From: Pseudomonadota bacterium
GTDB taxonomy: Bacteria; Pseudomonadota; Alphaproteobacteria; Rhizobiales; Devosiaceae
Direction: 5' to 3'
DNA length: 29,154 nt
NCBI GenBank assembly: GCA_023430705.1
Contig: JAEYZJ010000170.1
Span: 1-29,154, forward strand
This document shows, piece by piece, positions 8,239 to 17,038 of this stretch (position 1 is the stretch's first letter; each line of letters opens with the position of its first letter). Position numbers and translations under genes: made by a program. The notes under the pieces were generated by a model. The model was not told the origin of the DNA, made no database searches, and was given only the letters and a program-made list of their open reading frames with translations.

Positions 8239-9342
8239 ATGCCTCGTCTGGCAAAAAGCCTCGTCCTCCTCGCCGCCGCCACTGTAACCGGCCCGGCACT
8301 GGCGGCCGACTGGAACACCTCCTCGCCCGAGGAAATCTATCGCGGCGCCTATTCTGTCGAGCCGCAGGACTGGACCGAGCTGGGCGACGACAGCGACGGC
8401 GTACACATGGAGACCGGGCTTCGCTACTGGTATTCGTGGGGCACCCAGAGCTTCGACGTCGGCGGGGAGAATTTCTCCGCGACCGACAACGCCCACAGCG
8501 TGGAAGCCCACCTCCGCATCGAGGACGATGCCACCAGCACCTACGCCAAGGCCTGGGCCGGCTACACCGCCGTCATCACCGGCGAGTACAGCGACCCCTA
8601 TGAGAGCGCACCCATCGTCGATGGCGTGCTCGGCTATGCCGGCGCGGACTTCGGCTGGAACGCCATGAGCGACGGCAAGGGCACCGGCGCGGGGGCCTTC
8701 TTCGGCTACAACTACTGGAACAACTCGCCGCGCACCGGCCGCGTCAACTACTCTACCGTGACGGGGGCGGGCGACATCAGTTTCGACGACACCAGCGGTA
8801 TCTGGTCGCTGCCCGGCGCCAGCGTCGATGACCGGCTCGAGCTCCACATGCTGCGCCTCGGCATCTCCGGCAAGGCCGAGGTCAGCGACTTCCTCGACAT
8901 CAGCGCCGAAGTGGCGGCGGTTCCGTTCGCCACCATCAACGGCATCCTCGGCGGCCATGCCGGCAACAGCGACGGCTACCTCGGGCCGTACCCCGGGTGC
9001 GATGTTGCCCCGCCCGATGGCTGCGCGCCCTTCTTCTTCAAGGCATCGCCCACCGAAGTCAGCGGCTGGGGCTATGGCGCCATGGCCGAACTGATGGCGG
9101 GCATCCGCCCCACGGAGAACATCACCATGCGGCTGGGCGGTCGCGCCTGGTATGTGCAGGGCACCTACGACGCCACCTATACCGGCGCCACCGTGACCGC
9201 GCCGCAGTGGCAGGATCCGTCGGACCCCGGCGATCCGAACTACTCCGATCCCACCGTCTCGCTCCAGGACTACATCGAGACCAAGAACCCGTTCGAGCTC
9301 TTCCGCTACGGTCTTCTGGCCGAGCTGACCTACGCGTTCTGA
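8239..9342 (+). CDS. Outer-membrane beta-barrel protein of unknown function
   Basis: I do not recognise a named family. The 367 residues start with a clear signal peptide (MPRLAKS, hydrophobic core, cleavage near ALAA, residue 22). They end LAELTYAF, the terminal-Phe signature recognised by the BAM assembly machinery. Between are alternating aromatic/polar strands rich in Gly, Tyr and Trp (GLRYWYSWG, KAWAGYTAV, AGAFFGYNYW, MRLGGRAWYVQG), as expected for a barrel. Two Cys ten residues apart (GCDVAPPDGCAP) may form a disulfide in an extracellular loop. ATG 8239 has GGAG six bases upstream. It is monocistronic, with a terminator 23 bases past its stop. It could be a porin-like or adhesin-type barrel; substrate unknown. 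Confidence 0.8.
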   Translation: MPRLAKSLVLLAAATVTGPALAADWNTSSPEEIYRGAYSVEPQDWTELGDDSDGVHMETGLRYWYSWGTQSFDVGGENFSATDNAHSVEAHLRIEDDATSTYAKAWAGYTAVITGEYSDPYESAPIVDGVLGYAGADFGWNAMSDGKGTGAGAFFGYNYWNNSPRTGRVNYSTVTGAGDISFDDTSGIWSLPGASVDDRLELHMLRLGISGKAEVSDFLDISAEVAAVPFATINGILGGHAGNSDGYLGPYPGCDVAPPDGCAPFFFKASPTEVSGWGYGAMAELMAGIRPTENITMRLGGRAWYVQGTYDATYTGATVTAPQWQDPSDPGDPNYSDPTVSLQDYIETKNPFELFRYGLLAELTYAF

Positions 9343-9364
9343 TCGATCTGCGCCGAACCGGCAG

Positions 9365-9400
9365 TCCGCTTGCCCCGTCAGGGGCGAGCGGATAAGTCTT
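9365..9400 (+). terminator. Terminator hairpin after the outer-membrane protein gene
   Basis: A 12-bp stem with one G-T pair (9365-9376 with 9381-9392) and a GTCA loop is followed by TAAGTCTT. The T tract is imperfect but the stem is strong. Confidence 0.65.
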
Positions 9401-9425
9401 GCCGCGGTTTTTCCCTGCGGCCCGG

Positions 9426-11150
9426 ATGTTTCCAGTGACCGATCGTCTTCGTATCGCCCTCGCGCAGCTCAATCCGACCGTCGGGGCGATCCGGCACAAC
9501 CTCGAGCTCGCCATCGGCACGCTCAGGGACGTGGCGGGGCAGGGGGCGGACATCCTGCTTTTCCCCGAGCTGTTCATCACCGGCTACTTTCCGGACGACC
9601 TGCTGTTCAAGCCGCGCTTCGTCGCCGACGCCATGGCGGCCGCGCAGGCGTTCGCCGCCGCGACCGCCGGGACCGGGGTCACCGCCATCCTGCCCTCGGT
9701 CTGGCAGGAGGATGGCAGGCTCTACAACGCCGCGCTGGTCTGCGAGAACGGCGCGATCATCGCCCGGCGCTACAAGCGCGAGCTGCCCAACGACGACATC
9801 TTCTACGAGAAGCGCTACTTCGAGTCCGCCGACCTGCAGGAGCCGGTGACGATCAAGGGCGTCTCGATCGGCATTCCGATCTGCGAGGACATCTGGCATC
9901 CCGACGTCTGCGCGCACCTTGTCGACAACGGCGCGCGGCTGCTGCTCTGCCCGAACGGGTCGCCCTATTGGCGCAACAAGCAGGCCACCCGCTACAAGCT
10001 GGTGACCGATCGCGTCGCCGAGGACAACGTCCCGCTGCTCTATCTCAACCAGGTCGGGGGCCAGGACGAGCTGGTCTATGACGGGGCGAGCTTCGCCATC
10101 GAGCCGGGTGGCCGGCTGGTGGTGCAGGCGCGCAGCTTCGAGCCCGAGATCATGATGTCGAACTGGGAGCGCACGCCCGACGGCTGGCGCTGCACCGATC
10201 CCCATGTCGCCCCGCTGTCGAGCGTCGACGAGGCGCCGTGGCGCGCCTGTGTGCTCGGCCTCCGCGACTATGTCCGGAAGAACGGCTTCAAGCATGTGCT
10301 GCTCGGCCTCTCGGGCGGCATCGACAGCGCCGTGGTCGCCGCCATGGCGGTCGACGCCATCGGGGCCGAGAACGTCCACTGCCTGATGCTGCCCTATCGC
10401 TATACCTCCAAGGAGTCGCTCGCCGACGCCGAGGATTGCGCGCGGCGGCTGGGGGTGAAGTACGACGTGGTCTCGATCGGCGATCCGGTCGAGGCGGCGC
10501 TCGCCGAACTGGCGCCGGTGTTCGGCAACCGCCCGGCCGACCTCACCGAGGAGAACATCCAGTCGCGCATGCGCGGCGTGTACCTGATGGCGGTGTCGAA
10601 CAAGCTCGGCGGACTGCTGCTCACGACCGGCAACAAGTCGGAAATGGCCGTCGGCTACGCCACCATCTATGGCGACATGAACGGCGGCTTCAACCCGATC
10701 AAGGACATGCTCAAGATGCGTGTCTACGAGCTCGCCGACTGGCGCAACAGGCACAAGCCGGCCGATTGCCTGGGCCCCGAGGGTGAGGTGATCACCCAGA
10801 ACATCATCGACAAGGCGCCGTCGGCCGAGCTGCGGCCGGACCAGAAGGACCAGGATTCGCTGCCGCCGTACCCCATCCTCGACGAGATCCTCGTCGGACT
10901 CATCGAAAAGGAACAGTCGCTGGCCGAGATCGTCGAAGGCGGCGAGGGCCGCTTCGACCTCGCGCTGGTGCAGCGCATCGAGAGGCTCGTGAACATCGCC
11001 GAACACAAGCGCCGCCAGTCCGCGCCGGGCGTGAAGATTAGCCGCAAGGCCTTCGGGCTGGGCCGCCGCTACCCCATCACCAACGGCTACCGGGATGTGC
11101 TGGAGACGGTGGAGCCGACGGTGAAGCTCGACAGCAAGGGGCTGGAATGA
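9426..11150 (+). CDS. nadE: Glutamine-dependent NAD+ synthetase
   Basis: Amidates nicotinic acid adenine dinucleotide to NAD+ with ATP, using ammonia released from glutamine by its own amidase domain. The N-terminal carbon-nitrogen hydrolase domain (about 8-270) shows the Glu-Lys-Cys triad: Glu48 in LLFPELFITGY, Lys117 in YKRELPN and Cys153 in PICEDIW. The synthetase domain carries the ATP-loop SGGIDS at 296-301, followed by LTTGNKSEMAVGYATIYGDMNGGF and the C-terminal substrate segments. At 574 residues the two-domain form is complete. The start is uncertain: ATG 9426 is used, but GTG 9435 has a slightly better-placed GGAT, and an in-frame start at 9399 lies close to the upstream hairpin. It is followed after 70 bases by gltX. 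Confidence 0.95.
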   Translation: MFPVTDRLRIALAQLNPTVGAIRHNLELAIGTLRDVAGQGADILLFPELFITGYFPDDLLFKPRFVADAMAAAQAFAAATAGTGVTAILPSVWQEDGRLYNAALVCENGAIIARRYKRELPNDDIFYEKRYFESADLQEPVTIKGVSIGIPICEDIWHPDVCAHLVDNGARLLLCPNGSPYWRNKQATRYKLVTDRVAEDNVPLLYLNQVGGQDELVYDGASFAIEPGGRLVVQARSFEPEIMMSNWERTPDGWRCTDPHVAPLSSVDEAPWRACVLGLRDYVRKNGFKHVLLGLSGGIDSAVVAAMAVDAIGAENVHCLMLPYRYTSKESLADAEDCARRLGVKYDVVSIGDPVEAALAELAPVFGNRPADLTEENIQSRMRGVYLMAVSNKLGGLLLTTGNKSEMAVGYATIYGDMNGGFNPIKDMLKMRVYELADWRNRHKPADCLGPEGEVITQNIIDKAPSAELRPDQKDQDSLPPYPILDEILVGLIEKEQSLAEIVEGGEGRFDLALVQRIERLVNIAEHKRRQSAPGVKISRKAFGLGRRYPITNGYRDVLETVEPTVKLDSKGLE

Positions 11151-11220
11151 CGGCAGTGCTTGTGGCCTCTCCCCTCCCAGCCTCCCCCCTGGGGTGGCGC
11201 CCGACGGGGACACTCCCGGA

Positions 11221-12546
11221 ATGACCATCGTCCGCTACGCACCGTCCCCGACCGGCCGCCTGCATCTGGGCAATGCGCGCCCGGCGCTGATCAACTGGCT
11301 CTACGCCCGGGCCAGCGGTGGCCGCTACATCCTCCGCCTCGACGACACCGACCGCGCCCGTTCGACCGAGGCGTTCGCACAGGGGATCGCGGCCGACCTC
11401 GCCTGGCTGGGCATCGCGCCCGACCTGATGGTGCGCCAGTCCGACCGCACGGCGCTCCACGACAATGCCCGTGACCGGCTCATCGCCTCGGGCCGGCTCT
11501 ATCCCGCCTACGAGACCGAGGAAGAGCTGGAGCTCAAGCGCAACCGCGCCCGGCTGCTCGGGCGCCCGCCCATCTATGATCGCGCCGCGCTCAACCTGAC
11601 GACCGAGCAGAAGACGAAGTACGAGGCCGAGGGACGCAAGCCCCACTGGCGCTTCAGGCTCGACGGCAAGCCGGTGCATTTCGACGACCTGATCAAGGGC
11701 CCGCAGACCGTCAACACGGCGTCCATGTCCGATCCGGTGCTGATCCGCGCCGATGGCAGCTACCTCTACACGCTGCCTTCGGTGGTCGATGACATCGACC
11801 TCGGCATCACCCATGTGATCCGCGGCGAGGACCATGTCTCCAATACCGGCACGCAGATCGAGATCTTCGAGGCGCTGGGCGGCAGCGTGCCGACCTTCGC
11901 CCACCACAACCTGCTGACCGGCGCGGAAGGCGAGGGGCTCAGCAAGCGCATCGGCTCGCTGTCGCTCGAGGAACTGCGCGAGGCGGGCTACGAGCCGATG
12001 GCGGTTGCCGCCGTCGCGGTGCTTACCGGCACCAGCCTGCCGATCGAGCCCTATCCCAACCTCGACGCCATGGCGCGCGCCTTCACGCTGGACACGGTAT
12101 CGCACGGTTCGGCCCGGTTCGATCCGGCCGAGCTCGCGAGCCTCAATGCCCGCATCCTGCACCAGATGCCCTACGCGGCAGCGCAGCCGCGGCTGGCGGC
12201 GCTCGGGCTCGACAGCGAACCGCTGTGGCTGGCGCTGCGGGGCAACCTTGCGGTGTTCCCGGATATCTCGGACCTCGCGACGCTGGTCACCGGTCCGGTG
12301 ACGCCCGTCATCGCCGACGAGGATCGCGACTATCTCGCGACGGCGCGCGAACTGCTGCCGGCCGAGCCCTGGGACGAGACCACGTGGTCGAAGTGGACCG
12401 AGGCGCTGAAGGGCGCTACCGGGCGCAAGGGACGGGCCCTGTTCCACCCGCTGCGGCTGGCGCTCACGGGCCGCGAGCAGGGGCCAGAACTCAGGTCCCT
12501 GCTGCCGCTGCTAGGGCGTACGGCGTCTCTGGCCCGACTATCCTGA
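11221..12546 (+). CDS. gltX: Glutamyl-tRNA synthetase, short paralogue
   Basis: Class I aminoacyl-tRNA synthetase charging tRNA with glutamate. The 441-residue product has the HIGH-type motif HLGN at residues 15-18 (PSPTGRLHLGNAR), RLDDTDRARS for substrate binding, VIRGEDHVSNTGTQ, and SKRIGS at 241-246 in the KMSKS position. The anticodon-binding region follows. No GluRS zinc-type Cys cluster is visible in the SDRTALHDNARDRLIASGRLYPAY segment. Many alphaproteobacteria carry two GltX proteins and lack GlnRS, so this may be the copy that serves tRNA-Gln, later amidated by GatCAB; which role it has is not shown by the sequence. ATG 11221 gives the standard N-terminus; an in-frame start at 11194 adds an unlike tail. 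The 3' end overlaps the opposing DUF2865 gene by 56 bases. Confidence 0.93.
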   Translation: MTIVRYAPSPTGRLHLGNARPALINWLYARASGGRYILRLDDTDRARSTEAFAQGIAADLAWLGIAPDLMVRQSDRTALHDNARDRLIASGRLYPAYETEEELELKRNRARLLGRPPIYDRAALNLTTEQKTKYEAEGRKPHWRFRLDGKPVHFDDLIKGPQTVNTASMSDPVLIRADGSYLYTLPSVVDDIDLGITHVIRGEDHVSNTGTQIEIFEALGGSVPTFAHHNLLTGAEGEGLSKRIGSLSLEELREAGYEPMAVAAVAVLTGTSLPIEPYPNLDAMARAFTLDTVSHGSARFDPAELASLNARILHQMPYAAAQPRLAALGLDSEPLWLALRGNLAVFPDISDLATLVTGPVTPVIADEDRDYLATARELLPAEPWDETTWSKWTEALKGATGRKGRALFHPLRLALTGREQGPELRSLLPLLGRTASLARLS

Positions 12547-13651
12547 CGCGCTTGTCGCCGAACATCACGATCCGGCCCGTCTGGCCGGTGGCGGGAGCAA
12601 CGACCGCGACCGCCGGCGGCGGCGTCTCGCCCGGGCCGGCCGGCCGCCGGCGCGGCAGCGGCACGTCGACATAGGTCGAGTTGTCGGCGACCGTCTGCAG
12701 CGGCGCCTCGACGATGGCATTGACCCGGCGCTGGTCGCGCAGCGGCAGCGGGAAGGTCGCGCCGCCGAACATCACCATGGTGCGCGTCCCCCCGCCCGGG
12801 AGTTCGGCTACGGTGACCGAACCCTGGTCCTGCGCCGTATGGCAGCGGTTCGCCTCATCGAACTCCGTGCGGAAGCGGAAGGCGTTGGGCAGGTCGGCGT
12901 AGCGCTCGCCGTACATGTTGATCATCTGGGCCGGTTCCTGGCCCGGGTTGTCGTAGTAGTAGAGATCGACGTCGAGCCCGGGGCACATGGCGCGGCATTG
13001 CTCGGCGTCGTTGCCGACATAGTCCACGAGGGTGGAATAGCTGATCGGCCAGTAGAAGCCGTCGGTCTTGCGCACGCACAGGGTGCGCACGGTGTGGTAG
13101 TCGCCGAACGGATCGAACTCCTCGCCGCGGATGCCGCCCTCGCCGTCGAAATCGTCCGAGAACACGCCGAACAGGCGCTCGAACAGGTTGCCGCGGTCGC
13201 CGCGGTCGATCGTCACGCTGGAGCGGCCGTCGCAGTCGAAGCGCGACATCTCCTGCAGGATCGCCTCGCGCTGCTGCGCCACGGCCTGGCCGGTATCGAC
13301 GCTCTGGGACATCCTGGCGAGGTCGTCGCGCGCCGACAGCACCTGCCGCCCGATGGCGCGGCATTCGTCGTTGAGCCGGCGGCCGGCCTTGGCGTCGTCG
13401 TTGCAGCCCTGCCGGACATAGGCGCTCTCGGCCTGCTGCACCTGCCGCTGCAGCTGCTTGAGCTCGCTGCCCCGCGCGTTCTGGAAATCGGGGTTCCGCT
13501 CGAGCTGCATCAGCATCGACTGCAGGCGCGAGCAGCTGTTGGCCTGGGCATATGCCGTGGACACGTCGAGCAGCAGCCCGATCCAGGCCGTGAAAGCCAG
13601 CAGCGCGAAGCGGGTAAAGAGGAGCAGGGTGCTGGGTCGGACGCTCGTCAT
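12491..13651 (-). CDS. DUF2865 exported protein
   Basis: Conserved hypothetical of the DUF2865 family, found mainly in Hyphomicrobiales; function unknown. From ATG 13651 it has 386 residues: a hydrophobic signal or anchor segment (LLLFTRFALLAFTAWIGLLLDV) ending near AYAQA, then a Gln/Arg-rich helical region likely to coil (residues 40-140, with LKQLQRQVQQAESAYVR and conserved single Cys). After that comes a globular core with RTLCVRKTDGFYWPIS, CRAMCPG and DVDLYYYDNPGQEPAQMI, characteristic of the family. The C-terminus is Pro/Arg-rich and then basic. Cys are numerous and may pair in the periplasm. A longer frame to 13810 exists but its extra 53 residues precede the signal sequence. No clear ribosome site is seen. 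The 3' end overlaps gltX. Confidence 0.82.
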   Translation of the reverse strand: MTSVRPSTLLLFTRFALLAFTAWIGLLLDVSTAYAQANSCSRLQSMLMQLERNPDFQNARGSELKQLQRQVQQAESAYVRQGCNDDAKAGRRLNDECRAIGRQVLSARDDLARMSQSVDTGQAVAQQREAILQEMSRFDCDGRSSVTIDRGDRGNLFERLFGVFSDDFDGEGGIRGEEFDPFGDYHTVRTLCVRKTDGFYWPISYSTLVDYVGNDAEQCRAMCPGLDVDLYYYDNPGQEPAQMINMYGERYADLPNAFRFRTEFDEANRCHTAQDQGSVTVAELPGGGTRTMVMFGGATFPLPLRDQRRVNAIVEAPLQTVADNSTYVDVPLPRRRPAGPGETPPPAVAVVAPATGQTGRIVMFGDKRVRIVGPETPYALAAAAGT

Positions 13652-13951
13652 CAATTCGAACCGGATCACTGGGCTCTCGCTAGCCCGCCTTTGCGCCGAA
13701 ACCGAGACAAGGCAACGCGAGATTCGTCCTGATAGCACGGGTCGCCGGGCTTTGGCGCCCAATGATGCCGCGGGCGCTGCACATGTCGGTAACGCACGCG
13801 TGACCGCCATGTGTGTGTGTCACCGGAATATTCTTGCTGCACGGGTGTTTGAAAGCCAGCTACGGTTTTCCACGGCGCGTCTGCGCCACGGCGATCCCGT
13901 GGCCGGCCCGCCGTCAAAGGCCCCCATTTCGAGGACCTCCAGGAGAACTCA
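13652..13951. other. 300-base divergent intergenic region
   Basis: Holds the control regions of the DUF2865 gene (minus) and the cytochrome c' gene (plus). I see only the AGGAG ribosome site at 13941-13945 and a short GT run near 13811-13820. No convincing -35/-10 pair or operator could be supported by eye. Confidence 0.4.
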
Positions 13952-14419
13952 ATGCCGACGAAGAAGCTTACAGCCATCGCGCTGGCCGCGGTTTTTGCCG
14001 CGGGAGCAACATTCGCCTTTGCACAAACCATTACGACGGACCCGGCGCTCGCGTCCCTCTCCCCGGCGGAGATGGTGGCCAAGCGGCAGGCGATCATGAA
14101 GGAGAACGGCGCCGGCCTGAAGCGCTCGGGCAGCCTCAGCGGAGCGGACGCAGTCGCCGCAGCCGACCACCTGATCGCCAACTTCTCCAACCTCACCATC
14201 CTCTTCCCCGAAGGCTCGGCGGTCGGCGACACCGAGGCACTGCCGGCGGTGTGGGAGAAGAATGACGCCTTCCAGGCCATCCTCGCCCGCTCCATCGCCG
14301 CCGCGAACCAGATGAAGGCCGCCGCCGAGGCCGGCGACGCCGCCGCCTACGGGGCGAGCATCAAGGCCATGGGCGCCACCTGCGGCGAATGTCACCAGAC
14401 CTTCCGCCAGCAGTCCTGA
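13952..14419 (+). CDS. Cytochrome c' (periplasmic, C-terminal haem)
   Basis: A 155-residue periplasmic haem protein of the cytochrome c' (class II c) family, a four-helix bundle that binds NO and may relieve nitrosative stress or shuttle electrons. It has a signal peptide (MPTKKLTAIALAAVFAAGATFAFA, cleavage near residue 24) and the single haem motif CGECH (Cys144, Cys147, His148) at the very C-terminus, the hallmark of the family. The N-terminal MVAKRQAIMKENGAGLK corresponds to helix A, which normally supplies the residues over the open haem face. AGGAG sits six bases before ATG 13952. A hairpin terminator follows. The next gene encodes another small exported protein, possibly functionally related. 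Confidence 0.92.
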   Translation: MPTKKLTAIALAAVFAAGATFAFAQTITTDPALASLSPAEMVAKRQAIMKENGAGLKRSGSLSGADAVAAADHLIANFSNLTILFPEGSAVGDTEALPAVWEKNDAFQAILARSIAAANQMKAAAEAGDAAAYGASIKAMGATCGECHQTFRQQS

Positions 14420-14436
14420 GCGGGTAAATACTGTTG

Positions 14437-14469
14437 GCGGGCGGCTCCGGGGCCGCCCGCTGCATTTCT
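14437..14469 (+). terminator. Terminator hairpin after the cytochrome c' gene
   Basis: A 9-bp GC stem (14437-14445 with 14452-14460) and a 6-base loop are followed by TGCATTTCTG. The T tract is short, so termination may be partial. Confidence 0.55.
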
Positions 14470-14535
14470 GCCCGATAGTCGGCGCAATGAATGCCAGCGG
14501 TGGCCGCGAGCTGCCTCGACCCACGGAGTTTTCCC

Positions 14536-14970
14536 TTGCGCGCCAGCACCCTCGTCGCCGTCCTCGTCGGCATGACCGTTCTTTCCGCAATGCCCGCATC
14601 GGCCCAGACGCCCGCCAGCCTGACCGCCTTCGACGAGGCCTGCATGGGCGGCGAAGCCTTCCTGCTCGGGCAGGTGCCCGCGGGCGTCGATACCTCGACG
14701 GTGCTGACCCCGCTCTGCGGCTGCCTCAACACCCGGTTCAAGGACATGGACCAGAAGGACGTCGACATGCTGGCCGCGGACCTGCGCGGCGAGGGCACGG
14801 ACGAGGCCCACAACGCCCATGGCGGCTACGCCAACCTGACCGAGCGGGCGCGCGAGGGGCTGAACAACTGCTTCGCCTCCGAGGAGGTTTCGGCAGCGCT
14901 GCGGGCGGCGCAGCCGCCGGCGGCCGAACCCCAGCCGGCTCCCGCGCCCATGGCGCCGGCAACGCCGTAA
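14536..14970 (+). CDS. Small exported protein with four or more Cys, unknown function
   Basis: Not recognised as a named family. Start at TTG 14536 is chosen because GGAG lies seven bases upstream and it yields a clean signal peptide (MRASTLVAVLVGMTVLSAMPASA, cleavage before Q). The only upstream ATG, at 14491, lacks a ribosome site and adds a non-signal-like tail. The mature part of about 120 residues has Cys in FDEACMGG, PLCGCLN and LNNCFAS, spaced as in small disulfide-stabilised helical proteins. It ends in a Pro/Ala tail (PAAEPQPAPAPMAPATP) that may span the wall layer or be disordered. It follows the cytochrome c' gene by 116 bases and ends at its own terminator. Confidence 0.7.
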   Translation: MRASTLVAVLVGMTVLSAMPASAQTPASLTAFDEACMGGEAFLLGQVPAGVDTSTVLTPLCGCLNTRFKDMDQKDVDMLAADLRGEGTDEAHNAHGGYANLTERAREGLNNCFASEEVSAALRAAQPPAAEPQPAPAPMAPATP

Positions 14971-14982
14971 TGACCATCGGGA

Positions 14983-15009
14983 AGGGGGCGCTCCGGCGCC
15001 CCTTGCTTT
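14983..15009 (+). terminator. Rho-independent terminator upstream of the cysS leader
   Basis: A 7-bp perfect GC stem (14985-14991 with 14996-15002), extendable by a G-T and an A-T pair, and a TCCG loop lead into TTGCTTTTT. It should end the preceding small-protein transcript; its T tract also supplies the possible -35 box of the next unit. Confidence 0.8.
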
Positions 15010-15031
15010 TTCCCCGGCGGGACGGCATTTT
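15003..15031 (+). promoter_or_regulatory. Candidate promoter of the cysS - cimA operon leader
   Basis: TTGCTT (15003-15008), 17 bases, CATTTT (15026-15031). The predicted start falls at about 15038, right at the ATG of the leader peptide (15039), so the leader could be translated without a 5' UTR, as known for S. meliloti trpL. The -10 match is weak. Confidence 0.35.
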
Positions 15032-15038
15032 GCCCGCC

Positions 15039-15089
15039 ATGAAAACCGCAACCGCGATCTGCATTTCGGTCTGCATTATTATCCGCTAG
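15039..15089 (+). CDS. Putative 16-residue Cys/Ile leader peptide
   Basis: ATG 15039 to TAG 15087-15089 encodes MKTATAICISVCIIIR. It has two Cys (codons 8 and 12, both TGC) and five Ile (codons 7, 9, 13, 14, 15), three of them ATT in a genome that otherwise strongly prefers ATC. It lies alone between a terminator and cysS, 150 bases ahead of the cysS start. No Shine-Dalgarno sequence is visible, consistent with a leaderless start. The peptide is too short to be an enzyme; its composition suggests an attenuation leader sensing charged tRNA-Cys and tRNA-Ile, matching cysS and cimA at the two ends of the downstream operon. A random short frame is the alternative. Confidence 0.5.
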   Translation: MKTATAICISVCIIIR

Positions 15090-15239
15090 GCATTGCTGGC
15101 GGCGCGGTTCTCTTCATCCTGAATTTCTGATCCCGAAGAACCCCGCTGCGAGCGTAACTCGGCGCGTTGCCAGGAAAAGTTGCAGACTTTTCCGCTTCGG
15201 CAGCGCGACCAGCCAGACGACGCCACGAGGGAAGTGACT
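15090..15239 (+). promoter_or_regulatory. Structured 5' leader of the cysS operon (possible attenuator)
   Basis: Between the leader peptide and cysS, segments can pair in alternative ways: 15103-15109 (CGCGGTT) with 15050-15056 (AACCGCG, inside the peptide gene), or 15106-15113 with GAAGAACC at 15135-15142. A long hairpin follows at 15163-15207: nine pairs including one G-T outside, a perfect 8-bp GGAAAAGT/ACTTTTCC stem inside, and a TGCAG loop. No U tract follows it, so any control may be translational or Rho-based. The pairing was found by eye. Confidence 0.45.
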
Positions 15240-16654
<1,415 letters not shown>

Positions 16655-16658
<4 letters not shown>

Positions 16659-17038
16659 GCGCACTCGATCACGTAGCTATCTCGACCGCCGACTACCCCA
16701 CCTCCATGGCCTTCTACGAGAAGGCCCTGGCCCCGCTCGGGGTGAAAACGCACATGAAGTTCGAAGGCGAGGAGGGCAACGTCGCCGGACTCGGCTCGGA
16801 CGAGCCGTTCCTGTGGGTCGGTGACGGCGGCAAGCTCGCCGGCGGCCGGATGCACATCGCGTTCCGGGCCGCGAACCGCGCCCAGGTCGACGCCTTCTAC
16901 GCCGCGGCCATCGCTGCCGGTGGCACCGACAACGGCGGGCCGGGGCTGCGCCCGCACTACCATGCCAACTACTACGCCGCCTTCGTCCACGATCCGGACG
17001 GGCACAATATAGAAGCGGTCTGCCATGCCCCCGAGTGA
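16655..17038 (+). CDS. VOC-superfamily (glyoxalase/dioxygenase-fold) protein
   Basis: A 127-residue metal-binding-fold protein of the vicinal oxygen chelate superfamily; substrate unknown. It starts MSALDHVAISTADY, with a His at the first metal position. A strand-turn-helix (TSMAFYEKALAPLG) follows, then MHIAFRAANRAQVDAFY, and it ends FVHDPDGHNIEAVCH, the usual C-terminal metal-site strand. ATG 16655 has GGGAGG upstream inside cysS and shares four bases with its stop. Proteins of this subfamily often sit beside GFA-type proteins; both can act on glutathione or small electrophile adducts, which would fit the neighbours here, but that is inference. The gene overlaps the following broken GFA gene by 14 bases. 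Confidence 0.85.

Noticed and set aside
9378..11228. 616-codon open frame antisense to nadE
   Set aside because: Composition is shadow-like and it covers the whole of an unmistakable NAD+ synthetase gene.
13809..13823. GT dinucleotide run in the cytochrome c' upstream region
   Set aside because: Only five repeat units and no matching motif or symmetry, so no function can be supported.
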